Shown in pieces: positions 8,557-16,528 of a stretch of DNA of 64,000 bases (positions are counted from its first letter, which is position 1; every line of letters starts with the position of its first letter). Source of the stretch: JANSWY01 sp965228955 (GTDB lineage: Bacteria; Bacteroidota; Bacteroidia; Cytophagales; Cyclobacteriaceae); the NCBI GenBank assembly GCA_965228955.1, contig OZ245848.1, forward strand, positions 5,828,001-5,892,000, written 5' to 3'. A program made the position numbers and the translations under genes. A model generated the notes under the pieces. That model saw only the letters and a program-made list of their open reading frames with translations, had not been told where the DNA came from and made no database searches.

Positions 8557-9333
8557 ATGAAGAAATTGATATCTAAATTTGAAGTCGCCGTAATTGGATG
8601 GCTAAAATTGCAACCAATATTCGAAAGTCTTCACAGATTTGCGCTTAGAGGCATGAACTATGAACAATCTCATGTACTTGATAGAAGTGGGGAACTATTT
8701 GTTTTAAATCATCTACTTTCCTTAAGTCATGGGGAGGATCATAAACATGTATTTGATGTTGGAGCTAATAATGGTCAATATTTATCCCACCTATCTGAAA
8801 TTTTCCCTTCAAACTTTTCGATATTCTCCTTCGAACCCACAAAACAAGCGTTTGAAAACTTAAAATCTAAAGACTGGGATAAAAACGTTAAGCTATTCAA
8901 CCATGGTTTTTTCTCTGAAGATAAAGAGCTGGAATTAATCAATCCAGGCTCAACGGTTGGTTCAATTTACCCTACAATGAGTCAGGAGTCTAATTCAGAA
9001 ATAATTAAAGTCAAAACATTGGATAACTTCTGTTTTGAAAACGAGATTGATGAAATATATTTTCTCAAGGTTGATGTCGAAGGGGCTGAATTCGATGTAT
9101 TAAAAGGAGCAACAAAACTGATTGAGAATAGCCAAATTAGTTTCATACAATTTGAATTTGGAGGGAACAACAGTATATCCAAAGTATTTTTAAAAGACTT
9201 TTTCGATCTTCTGTCAGATTACAATATTTACAGAGTAGTAAGAAACGGACTTAGAAAAGTCAATTATCATGCGTCTCATGAAATTTTCTTGAATGCAAAT
9301 TTCTTGGCCAAACATAAGAGGTTTAGTGAATAA
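8557..9333 (+). CDS. FkbM family SAM-dependent methyltransferase
   Basis: 258 residues. The SAM-binding motif I is VFDVGANNGQ at 65-74. The FkbM-specific segments follow: FSFEPTKQAFENLK, VKTLDNF and FLKVDVEGAEFDVLKGA, the last being the family signature, then IQFEFGG. FkbM enzymes O-methylate sugars and natural products; the acceptor cannot be read from sequence. No glycosyltransferases or polysaccharide genes are nearby, so it is an isolated accessory methyltransferase, possibly acting on a surface glycan. Family assignment is firm. Confidence 0.92.
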   Translation: MKKLISKFEVAVIGWLKLQPIFESLHRFALRGMNYEQSHVLDRSGELFVLNHLLSLSHGEDHKHVFDVGANNGQYLSHLSEIFPSNFSIFSFEPTKQAFENLKSKDWDKNVKLFNHGFFSEDKELELINPGSTVGSIYPTMSQESNSEIIKVKTLDNFCFENEIDEIYFLKVDVEGAEFDVLKGATKLIENSQISFIQFEFGGNNSISKVFLKDFFDLLSDYNIYRVVRNGLRKVNYHASHEIFLNANFLAKHKRFSE

Positions 9334-9499
9334 GCAAAAACTTGTTTAATAAATTAGAAGTACCCTTAATACCAATAGTGAGATCCTCACACACTTTCAA
9401 AAGAAGCAATGGAGAAAACTAGTAAATTGTTAATTTGAAGAAAGTTTAATTTCTTTCAGATAATACTTAGATTTTCAATTTATTGAACCCCATACCATA

Positions 9500-9952
9500 A
9501 TGAAAAATATAGTTTACTCCACCTTAATCATGCTCATACTTAGTTCCTGCGCTGGATCTAAGACTACAACATCAGGCAGTTCAGGAACTCGGGCCAAGTT
9601 GTTTGATGATGAAACGTTTGTTATTATAAAAATCTCTAAAGACCCAAAATATGGATTTACACCTGAAAAAGCAGTTATGGTGGGTGGCGTGAAGGATTCG
9701 GAGGGGCCAAAAAATGAGCGGAGATATCTAAATGCTTTAGCAGGACCAAATGGTGAGGAAATAAGCTATTTCCGATTTGAAAGTTGTTGCCCAGTAGAAA
9801 GTGAAAATGGCTTTGGTGGATATGGAATGTTGGATAATTACAAGGTATCCTGGACAGGTGCTAAGGACACAGTATCCATCTATATCAACATGTATGATTT
9901 CGATGAGCTCAAAGCTCCGGTAGGATTTACCTTGAAGAATGGTGGAAACTAA
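9500..9952 (+). CDS. Conserved Bacteroidota lipoprotein (often mislabelled KDO-8-P synthase)
   Basis: 150 residues with lipoprotein signal MKNIVYSTLIMLILSSC. The mature domain has the conserved blocks YGFTPEKAVMVGG, GPKNERRYLNALAGPNGEE, FESCCPVES and VSIYINMYD. This is a widespread small Bacteroidota family that automated pipelines frequently name 2-dehydro-3-deoxyphosphooctonate aldolase. It has no TIM-barrel, is far too short and is a lipoprotein, so that name should not be transferred. Function unknown; periplasmic or outer-membrane. Confidence 0.85.
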   Translation: MKNIVYSTLIMLILSSCAGSKTTTSGSSGTRAKLFDDETFVIIKISKDPKYGFTPEKAVMVGGVKDSEGPKNERRYLNALAGPNGEEISYFRFESCCPVESENGFGGYGMLDNYKVSWTGAKDTVSIYINMYDFDELKAPVGFTLKNGGN

Positions 9953-9983
9953 GAACTGAAGAATTGCTATTTTTTTGTAGGCC

Positions 9984-10192
9984 ATGCAAACTATCGTGAT
10001 CATAACCATAACCTTGATTGGAGTTGTCTTGATCGTTATGGCTCAGAAAAAATCCGGCCAAAACCTAAATTCCGATTTAAAAAAGCCCCCGCTGAAATTT
10101 TCGGTTCTATCTTCTATCATGAGGATGATTATTGTCAAGTTGAGATAGTGCCATCAGAGAATTTTAATAAAGTAAGATTATGCTTGAAATAA
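9984..10192 (+). pseudogene. Small signal-anchored protein gene with a frame change (pseudogene or -1 frameshift)
   Basis: ATG at 9984 opens a 54-codon frame with a hydrophobic N-terminus (MQTIVIITITLIGVVLIVMA) that stops at 10148. The -1 frame over the same region encodes the more protein-like tail APAEIFGSIFYHEDDYCQVE and continues to TAA 10190-10192, overlapping the next gene's ATG at 10180. The two frames can be joined at either of two A6 runs (near 10047 and 10079). The second lies in T-TTA-AAA, in the register of a canonical -1 slippery heptamer. It could be a broken gene, a sequencing error in a homopolymer, or programmed frameshifting. Confidence 0.55.
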
Positions 10193-10458
10193 TAGGTGTT
10201 GTACTACTAGCAATTTGGATGGCTAAGAAAGCTAAGACCAGTGGTAAAGCTCCAATTACATGGGGACTGATAGCGGTAGGGATTTATGTGGTAAGTTATG
10301 TTGTCATCTATATGGTGGTCACTTGGTTTTTTCAACAGGTAATTGATCGATCTAATGATCTGGCTGTGGCTAATGCTATTTTTTCCGTGGGATTAATAGT
10401 TATTTGCTTTTCCATCTCTGCGTCATTGTCAATGAAGTTTCTGAAAAGCAGAACATAG
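10180..10458 (+). CDS. Small three-TM membrane protein
   Basis: 92 residues: hydrophobic segments at about 1-14, 28-52 and 65-85, with a short basic loop (KKAKTSGK) after the first. Its ATG overlaps the end of the frame-changed upstream gene by 13 bases, which implies translational coupling if that frame is used. No family recognised. Probably an accessory inner-membrane protein. Confidence 0.65.
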   Translation: MLEIIGVVLLAIWMAKKAKTSGKAPITWGLIAVGIYVVSYVVIYMVVTWFFQQVIDRSNDLAVANAIFSVGLIVICFSISASLSMKFLKSRT

Positions 10459-10514
10459 TTGTTTTTTACTCAGGTGTCCTTTTACGAGTAATTGATTAAT
10501 CAGAAGTCTAAATT

Positions 10515-11168
10515 TTGAAAAAAGCAGTCAAAATAACACTAATCGTCATCTCTACATTGATCATTGCGGGGGCACTTGTTGTTATGGTACTATTTCAAGT
10601 TGTTAGAGATGCCTTTGGGCCAGAATGCGAACAATACCGAACATGGGTGATAGGTGGATACAAGATTCAACAAAAGAAATGTCTGGCTTTTGTTGGTCCA
10701 CATTATTACCCAACAGATTTGTATAAAGGCGATATAAAAATTGATAAATGGAAGTTTAAAAGGGATTCGTGCTACTTCAGGTTTAGGCCCGAAGATGAGC
10801 TGTATTTGAATTTTGATGTATGTGAGAAAACCGTAGAAGAAATTAGGGCCAATAAGATTTACCTGGACATCAATCAAGTTACAAAGGTGGTAATCAAGAA
10901 CAATGATTCAGGAGATACGAATTATTTGAATCAAGCTTCGATTACCGAATTTGTTGAGAATTGGAATCAATCAACTGTTGATAGATATGCAGATCAAAAG
11001 CCATTATTTTATCCTTCAGATAAATACGAAATAATGGTCACCATGGGAAACCAGGAATTGACATTTTTTGGTCTCGACTATTTGGTTGCAGATCAAAATG
11101 GTTGGATCTATTTTATGGCAGATCAGGATACTACGTACTTTGAACAATTAATGAATAACTCGTTTTGA
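10515..11168 (+). CDS. Hypothetical single-TM anchored protein
   Basis: 217 residues from a TTG start at 10515. I keep this start because it gives a basic N-terminus and a full TM segment (KKAVKITLIVISTLIIAGALVVMVLF); the first in-frame ATG would fall inside the TM. The extracytoplasmic part has four Cys (ECEQYRTW, KKCLAF, DSCYF, DVCEKT) and Tyr/Trp-rich strands. No domain recognised. It lies 56 bases after the small membrane protein, so it may share a transcript. Confidence 0.65.
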   Translation: MKKAVKITLIVISTLIIAGALVVMVLFQVVRDAFGPECEQYRTWVIGGYKIQQKKCLAFVGPHYYPTDLYKGDIKIDKWKFKRDSCYFRFRPEDELYLNFDVCEKTVEEIRANKIYLDINQVTKVVIKNNDSGDTNYLNQASITEFVENWNQSTVDRYADQKPLFYPSDKYEIMVTMGNQELTFFGLDYLVADQNGWIYFMADQDTTYFEQLMNNSF

Positions 11169-11346
11169 AGGAACCACAAAATTTGATTTCTGAATTGGCT
11201 GCTAAAAATGTTACAAAACGATACAGTATGATATTGCTGACGAATTAAGGATTAAGGAACTTGAACAGTAAAGAAACCAATTGGGGCGCTAACTCTCCAA
11301 TATTGGGGAAGTTGTTATTAAATTAGCCGAAACTAACCATCTTAAT

Positions 11347-12273
11347 ATGAGAATATTGATCTTCCTATCCGTCTTACCACTCTTCCTGATTTCGTGTCAA
11401 CCAGAAAGGGAACGTTCTTTTGATAATACAATGCTGGAGTGTTTTATCAAAGGATATGCACAATATGGAATTGATATAACAAAGTCTATTGATTCCGCAA
11501 ATGCAGTTCTTGTGGAATATGAGGTATTGCCAGATATTTCGGGTGAAAGTTTTATCAATATGATCAAGCAATTTCAGGAGAATGATGGCCTGCCGTTTGA
11601 TCCCAGCCCAGAATTGATCACTGCACTGGAAGAAATCCAATACCTACCGGCCAGCATTGGATGCTCTGATAGTGTCATATTAGATTTCGATTCAGCTCAA
11701 ATAAGAAACTCCAAAGCGTATGCACTTATTGATATTTTTGATTCGGTTGCAACAAGTGGCGAGATTTCGACCCAATTAATTACCACTCAACTATTAGCAA
11801 AGTTTGACAGTCAAGATTTTGATCATCCTCTTTTAAGTTCATTTGGAACAATGGTTTTATCAAACTTAATCAAGCTGCGAAATGATCGGGGTATTTTCAG
11901 TAGGCTACCTCCCCCTCCTGATCCGGATAACTTTGATTCCAGTAACATTTTAGAAGTAAAAATGGTGACAGGAGATACGGTATTCGTGGATAAGAGTGAA
12001 GTGAATGCCGACAATATTGAAAGTATCGTTTATGAATTTATTGTTGAAAATGAGAATACCGGTGTGGTCAAGGTATCAAGCCATAGAGGAGTAAGTTATG
12101 AGCTATATATACGGGTGTTGGACCATGTTAACAAGGCTTATGAGAAGTTCCACGACCTGAAATCAATGGAACAATACGGGTCCGAACTAAAGGATTTGAA
12201 GTCTGAACAACAAAGAGAATTAAGAGCACAGTATCCAAAGCTCATTAGCATTTCTGAACCTGAAAAGCGATAA
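11347..12273 (+). CDS. Lipoprotein with C-terminal ExbD/TolR-like periplasmic domain
   Basis: 308 residues. Lipoprotein signal MRILIFLSVLPLFLISC. The last ~100 residues follow the periplasmic domain of Bacteroidota ExbD: a strand pair with TVFVDKSEV, then VKVSSHRGVSYELYIRVLD, VNKAYEKFHDL and EQYGSELKDLKSEQQ, ending with YPKLISISEP. In ExbD this domain follows a single TM and works with ExbB to energise TonB. Here the TM is replaced by a lipid anchor plus a ~190-residue N-terminal domain that I do not recognise, and no exbB is near. First gene of a tightly packed eight-gene run. A second protein of the same design is at 32346. The domain call rests on remembered family pattern, not a search. 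Confidence 0.7.
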   Translation: MRILIFLSVLPLFLISCQPERERSFDNTMLECFIKGYAQYGIDITKSIDSANAVLVEYEVLPDISGESFINMIKQFQENDGLPFDPSPELITALEEIQYLPASIGCSDSVILDFDSAQIRNSKAYALIDIFDSVATSGEISTQLITTQLLAKFDSQDFDHPLLSSFGTMVLSNLIKLRNDRGIFSRLPPPPDPDNFDSSNILEVKMVTGDTVFVDKSEVNADNIESIVYEFIVENENTGVVKVSSHRGVSYELYIRVLDHVNKAYEKFHDLKSMEQYGSELKDLKSEQQRELRAQYPKLISISEPEKR

Positions 12274-12277
12274 TCAA

Positions 12278-12730
12278 ATGGAGACCTTTCAAAACATCAT
12301 ATCCCACTTAAATAAAGCAGTCGGACCTCCAGGAATTATATTCTTATTTCTTGTAGTATTGGCCATTATTGTGAGTCCAGTATTCTACCTTATCAGCTGT
12401 ATCGAACAACGATTGATCGTAAAAAGGTCGGCTAAAATTGAAGCTAATCAGAGTAATGACATAGAGTTGATTGAGGATCAAGATGATTTCTGTCCATGCT
12501 GTGATTACAATACCTTTAGAAATTCGAATAGAATGGAGTATGAGATTTGTCCAATTTGTTTCTGGGAAGATGATCCTCTGGGTTTTGATGAGCCAGATTT
12601 TGTAGGTGGCGCCAATAGAGTCTCTTTGGTTGAGGCAAGACAGAACTTCAAAGAATTTGGAGCTTGCTCAAGGGAGATGATTAAAAATGTAAGGGAACCA
12701 ACAAGATTTGATATTAGGAAAATTAGTTAG
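12278..12730 (+). CDS. CPCC-family cysteine-rich protein with N-terminal TM
   Basis: 150 residues. A TM segment at about 19-40 is followed by a soluble domain with FCPCC at 71-75, EICPICFWEDD at 90-100 and GANRVSLVEARQNFKEFG, the layout of the cysteine-rich CPCC domain (PF14206 type). The two CxxC pairs probably bind one metal ion. CPCC proteins are usually purely cytosolic and are often found near polymorphic toxin immunity genes; the TM here is unusual. Four bases after the ExbD-domain gene and two before the next, so co-transcribed. Confidence 0.85.
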   Translation: METFQNIISHLNKAVGPPGIIFLFLVVLAIIVSPVFYLISCIEQRLIVKRSAKIEANQSNDIELIEDQDDFCPCCDYNTFRNSNRMEYEICPICFWEDDPLGFDEPDFVGGANRVSLVEARQNFKEFGACSREMIKNVREPTRFDIRKIS

Positions 12731-12732
12731 TC

Positions 12733-13224
12733 ATGCATTGGAATGAGAAGATTCATCAGCTAAAGAAGCAGTACTCACAGGAAGATTTCTCTGTCCCTCA
12801 TGTTGATAGAAAACAGGTACTAAAAAAGATTGAGACCAAATTTGTTACAAGACCATCGGAGTACTATAATTTGAATAATGCCACAGAGCTTTTTTCTAAT
12901 TGGTGGCAACACTTGAATCATTCTAATGAGTTGTCTTCAGACGTTGATTTATCAATATTTTTAGAATTAATTCTTGATCGAACAGACAATTATTGGATAG
13001 CAGCGGAATTGGAGCAAGGAGTGTTTATCTATAAAGGCAAGCGAGATCCGATTCACACATTATGTAATATTGGCCAGACGTGGACCGATTCATTTTATGT
13101 AATTCATTTGAAATATGAGTTTCTAATAGGAATCAAACTACATGAGGGAAAGTTAACTACCAGATTTTGCGGAGAAGAAAAATCCGTGAAAAAGTTAAAT
13201 CTTTCTTTGAAAGGTTATTTTTAG
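12733..13224 (+). CDS. Hypothetical small cytosolic protein (DUF6756/immunity-like pattern)
   Basis: 163 residues, soluble, no signal. Visible features are ELFSNWWQHLNH, ELILDRTDNYWIAAEL, GVFIYKGKRDPI and DSFYVIHLKYEFLIGIKLHEG. The Trp-rich centre followed by a strand pair resembles DUF6756-type proteins, which resemble SUKH-like immunity proteins, but I cannot confirm that. Sits two bases after the CPCC gene. Function unknown. Confidence 0.65.
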   Translation: MHWNEKIHQLKKQYSQEDFSVPHVDRKQVLKKIETKFVTRPSEYYNLNNATELFSNWWQHLNHSNELSSDVDLSIFLELILDRTDNYWIAAELEQGVFIYKGKRDPIHTLCNIGQTWTDSFYVIHLKYEFLIGIKLHEGKLTTRFCGEEKSVKKLNLSLKGYF

Positions 13225-13254
13225 ACTTCTTTCATCATAAATCATCAGCTTCAT

Positions 13255-13776
13255 ATGAAAATCAAAACCATTAAGAATTTTCTTTTTTTAGCAGTAGTTC
13301 TATTTATTATTACTACCATACTCCATTTACTTTCATACTTTCCTTCATTGATCAAGTTTGGTTTCTTTGCCTCGTTTTTTTTGGTGATAAGCGTATTCCC
13401 CTCTTTTGTGGCAGGTATTAAGTCCACTCAAAAATATACGGCCAAATCGGACCCCAGATTGATTTGGAAGAAAGCCCTAAGAGGTACACCAACAATATTG
13501 AAAAGACTAATCTGGGTAGTTATCGCATATTGTTTCTTCAACTTTTACTATTGTATATTCTACTTAAATGTTGGAATGACTCCTGAAATTGTAGATGGGA
13601 AATACGTTCTGGAAAATTCAGGACAAGAAGTAAAAGAAATTTCAGAGGAAGAATATTATAAACAGCAAGCCAACGGTTTTCGGGCGTTTTCCGGACAAGC
13701 CTTATTGTTCCAATTTATCTCCATTGCTATGCTTAGTTCCGCCTATAGATTAGAAACTAAAGAAGTCAATGAATAG
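13255..13776 (+). CDS. Hypothetical membrane protein
   Basis: 173 residues with four probable TM segments (about 9-28, 33-53, 85-107 and 148-163) and an acidic periplasmic-like loop containing EEEYYKQQ. No family recognised. The last eight bases overlap the following lipoprotein gene, so the pair is translationally coupled. Part of the eight-gene run from 11347. Confidence 0.65.
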   Translation: MKIKTIKNFLFLAVVLFIITTILHLLSYFPSLIKFGFFASFFLVISVFPSFVAGIKSTQKYTAKSDPRLIWKKALRGTPTILKRLIWVVIAYCFFNFYYCIFYLNVGMTPEIVDGKYVLENSGQEVKEISEEEYYKQQANGFRAFSGQALLFQFISIAMLSSAYRLETKEVNE

Positions 13777-14392
13777 AATAATAACCATAATCATTGTTGT
13801 ATTTTTCACCTCATGTATGGACGAGTCGTACAAGTTTGAATTAGATGATCACTGGGTAATATTAGAGATGTATTTCGAAAATGAATCTATTTACCCAAAT
13901 GATATCACATCAAAACTCTCTTTTGATTTAGTCGGGTTTGAAGGAACGGAGAAGATAGAATTTGCAACTCAAAAATCAACCATTCTTGTGCCAGGATTTA
14001 ATACAGAGGAGATGTTACTGAAATACAAATTTCTATCTGAAGATTCAATTCTGATCTTTTTGGATTCTGCGGTATTCAACAATCACAAATTGCCGCTTCG
14101 GAGAGACTACAATGGAGATGCGGCTGTGAAACTTCTAACTAATAAACAGCGCAAAGGGGATCAGAAATCAGATAGCCTAAACCAAGTCAGACAGAAAATA
14201 ATTGAAGCTCGGGGCATTCTATCAGAACAGTATAAACTCCCCTTACGGGTTTATTGTGGAAAATATAAATTCGTTTTAGATGAGAAAGAAGCAACAATTT
14301 TGTTGATATCAGAAAGTACCAGCATGAAGTTGATAAGCCAGACTTATCTGATAGATGAGCGATTGGATCTGATTATGCAAGAGGTGAATTGA
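13769..14392 (+). CDS. Hypothetical lipoprotein
   Basis: 207 residues. MNRIITIIIVVFFTSC is a short lipoprotein signal. The mature part begins with acidic residues and has a beta-rich N-terminal half (WVILEMYF, KLSFDLVGF) and a charged helical stretch around RKGDQKSDSLNQVRQKIIEA. No domain recognised. Overlaps the preceding membrane protein gene by eight bases. Probably periplasmic partner of the membrane proteins on either side. Confidence 0.65.
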   Translation: MNRIITIIIVVFFTSCMDESYKFELDDHWVILEMYFENESIYPNDITSKLSFDLVGFEGTEKIEFATQKSTILVPGFNTEEMLLKYKFLSEDSILIFLDSAVFNNHKLPLRRDYNGDAAVKLLTNKQRKGDQKSDSLNQVRQKIIEARGILSEQYKLPLRVYCGKYKFVLDEKEATILLISESTSMKLISQTYLIDERLDLIMQEVN

Positions 14393-14396
14393 GACT

Positions 14397-14891
14397 ATGC
14401 AAATACTAAAATCATTAAACCTTAGCAAGAAACTAACTATCTCGATTCTACTTTGGATATTGATTGGTTATCTCTTTGCATTGGATTTAACTCAGCAGGT
14501 AGGTTGTATCATACCAGCTGAGAACTATTTAACTAAATACCGACTTCTTTTCACGCTCATTTCATCTTTGATAATTGCTCTTACCCTTTTCCTGAATAAG
14601 ACTAAACTCATCATTAACATATTGTTTCTGGAATTACTTTTACAGATAGTTATCCTATTACTATACAAGGGCGGGTATGCAGTAGGTTTTTTAGGCAGTT
14701 TCGACGAGGCAATACTTGCTTTTGATTTGATTGGAATCTGGCTGAGATTGTATTTAATAAGCCAATATTTGCGGGAGCTACTCAATATCAAGAGTCAAAG
14801 AATTATTTTAGTTAGTACCATAGTGCTTGCAGTAGTGATATTGGTAATTAAGGCCCATTATTTTGAGGTTCCAATCATACTATTAAATTGA
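14397..14891 (+). CDS. Hypothetical membrane protein
   Basis: 164 residues with four to five TM segments (about 14-29, 47-66, 70-88, 100-120 and 135-152). No recognisable motif. Four bases after the lipoprotein gene and a few bases before the next start. Its size and layout resemble the membrane protein at 13255, though I see no sequence similarity. Confidence 0.6.
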   Translation: MQILKSLNLSKKLTISILLWILIGYLFALDLTQQVGCIIPAENYLTKYRLLFTLISSLIIALTLFLNKTKLIINILFLELLLQIVILLLYKGGYAVGFLGSFDEAILAFDLIGIWLRLYLISQYLRELLNIKSQRIILVSTIVLAVVILVIKAHYFEVPIILLN

Positions 14892-14896
14892 AGATC

Positions 14897-15613
14897 ATGA
14901 AAATCTTAGAATCTTACAGAATCCTTAGTCTGAGTCTTATTTTGATAGGAAGTTTAGCCATGTCCTGTGAGAGAACAAAATCTTCCAATTTGACAGCTGA
15001 CGAAATTATTGACGCTTACATTATGGCTAAAGGAGGGGAAGAGAAATTAAAGACTGTAAAGTCAATTAGGATGATATTAGAGGCAAAGGAAAAGAATTTA
15101 GTAGGTGAAAGTCTCAGAGTTTTTCCAGATAAGCTTTGTGATATATTTACTTACCCTGGGGGACAAAATAAAGTGATTTTGAATGGTGTATTTGCTAAAT
15201 TGGTTCAACCAGATACTGTGATTACAATATCAGACCCAATAATTAGAAGAAATTTATTTGAAGATGCACTAATTTTCTCACTTCTTTACTCTGAAAAGCT
15301 TGGTGAGGAAAGGAGATTTGTAGGAGAAACAACTATCAACGATAGATTACATTATGAAGTTCAAATCATCTACCAGGACAACACCGCCAAATCATACTTT
15401 TTTGATGCTGAAACTTTGCTTTTAGGAAAAGTTACTGACGAATTTAGGTCGTCAAGAGTGTATTCGAATTACATGAATGTATCAGGTATTCAAGTACCCC
15501 ACCGTATTAAATCTATTTCCCCAACTGACACTTCATATTTTGTATTGACTCAGATAGAGTTAAATCCTGAAATTGATGACAAGATATTTGAGGTGAATTC
15601 AAATTCGAAATAA
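14897..15613 (+). CDS. LolA-like (outer membrane lipoprotein-sorting-type) lipoprotein
   Basis: Start taken at the ATG at 14897; a TTG at 14888 overlaps the previous stop and only adds three residues. 238 residues with lipoprotein signal ending AMSC. The first mature segment, ADEIIDAYIMAKGGEEKLKTVKSIRM, is typical of Bacteroidota proteins annotated outer membrane lipoprotein-sorting protein (LolA/LolB-like half barrel). Later segments YFFDAETLLLGKV and VSGIQVPHRIKS also fit. Likely binds a lipid or acyl group in the periplasm. In the operon it is the third lipoprotein. Confidence 0.75.
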   Translation: MKILESYRILSLSLILIGSLAMSCERTKSSNLTADEIIDAYIMAKGGEEKLKTVKSIRMILEAKEKNLVGESLRVFPDKLCDIFTYPGGQNKVILNGVFAKLVQPDTVITISDPIIRRNLFEDALIFSLLYSEKLGEERRFVGETTINDRLHYEVQIIYQDNTAKSYFFDAETLLLGKVTDEFRSSRVYSNYMNVSGIQVPHRIKSISPTDTSYFVLTQIELNPEIDDKIFEVNSNSK

Positions 15614-15624
15614 GGTCAAGTAAA

Positions 15625-16092
15625 ATGAACTATTCTAAATTCCTTATTCGAGAGACTAAAGAATTTACTACAGATTTGTCTTCAGAAGAAATTCTTGAAT
15701 CAGTCATAGACAAGTTTAATCTTAAAAAGCCCATAAGGTATAGGAGGAATACTGGGACATTTTCAGGAAAGGTCACTCCTGAAGGGTTTTCAATTACTGG
15801 TAATGACCATGATGATTCAAATTACTTTTTTTTCTCTCAAATTGATGGAGAGATTATGGATTTAGGAAATAGAAGAAAAGTAATCCTAAAAGGCAAAATC
15901 AGTGATAGTATTACTTTAGGAGTACTAATCGGCTTAGCAATTAATATACTGATAATGGTCTTTTTCTCGATACCAGGAGGAATTTTTGGATCCAGTATTT
16001 TAATCCTGATGTATGTATTTGCCTCAACGCGAATTTACTCAGGTTTCGAGAAGTTTTGTGGTGAGTTTAATTTCAGAATATTGAGGGGTTAA
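15625..16092 (+). CDS. Hypothetical protein with C-terminal membrane hairpin
   Basis: 155 residues. The N-terminal ~90 residues are soluble and beta-rich (RYRRNTGTFSGKVTPEGF). Two TM segments at about 96-117 and 119-138 end the protein, followed by a short basic tail. The layout resembles the protein at 29685 on the other strand. Last gene of the run that begins at 11347; spacing is 11 bases from the LolA-like gene. Confidence 0.6.
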   Translation: MNYSKFLIRETKEFTTDLSSEEILESVIDKFNLKKPIRYRRNTGTFSGKVTPEGFSITGNDHDDSNYFFFSQIDGEIMDLGNRRKVILKGKISDSITLGVLIGLAINILIMVFFSIPGGIFGSSILILMYVFASTRIYSGFEKFCGEFNFRILRG

Positions 16093-16135
16093 TGCTATAA
16101 TAAATCCTCATTCCAATTATTTTCAAATTATTTTG

Positions 16136-16185
16136 TTGGCAAAAGTAAACATTATTAATACGTTTGCGTAATTATTGGCAAAAGT
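16136..16185 (+). promoter_or_regulatory. Direct repeats and putative promoter upstream of first PadR gene
   Basis: TTGGCAAAAGT occurs at 16136-16146 and again at 16175-16185, the second ending 7 bases before the PadR ATG. Between them TACGTTTG at 16159-16166 fits the Bacteroidota -7 consensus TAnnTTTG, with a TTG about 20 bases upstream. The repeats could be an operator for autoregulation by PadR. Inferred only. Confidence 0.4.
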
Positions 16186-16192
16186 GATTAAT

Positions 16193-16528
16193 ATGGGAAG
16201 ATATTACATCGGAGAGTTCGAAGAGATTGTTTTACTGATATCCGCCATCTTGTTTGAGGAGGCTTATGCGGTGTTGATTAAGGCGGAGATAGAAAGTCAG
16301 TCTGGCCGCAAAGTAAACATAAGTGCGGTTCATAAAGCGCTTTATCGTTTGGAAGAAAAGGGGATGCTCGAGTCATATATGAGCGATCCAGTGTCTAAGC
16401 GAGGAGGTAAACGCAGACGCTTATTTCGAATTACTCCTGTTGGTAAAAAAGCTTTGGATGATTCAAAAGACCTTAGAATGAGTCTTCACAGCCAAATCCC
16501 GGAAAAAGCTTTCCAATGGAACCAATAA
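16193..16528 (+). CDS. PadR-family transcriptional regulator
   Basis: Start at ATG 16193 (MGRYYIGEFEEIVLL), which matches the paralogue at 20644 (MGKNQLGEFEEVVLL); a TTG at 16175 is in frame but lies in the repeat. 111 residues: winged helix with VNISAVHKALYRLEEKGMLES as recognition helix and the PadR wing SKRGGKRRRLFRITPVGKKAL. PadR proteins repress transport or detoxification genes and respond to small ligands. Its 3' end overlaps the permease gene by 13 bases, so it probably regulates its own operon. Confidence 0.93.
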   Translation: MGRYYIGEFEEIVLLISAILFEEAYAVLIKAEIESQSGRKVNISAVHKALYRLEEKGMLESYMSDPVSKRGGKRRRLFRITPVGKKALDDSKDLRMSLHSQIPEKAFQWNQ

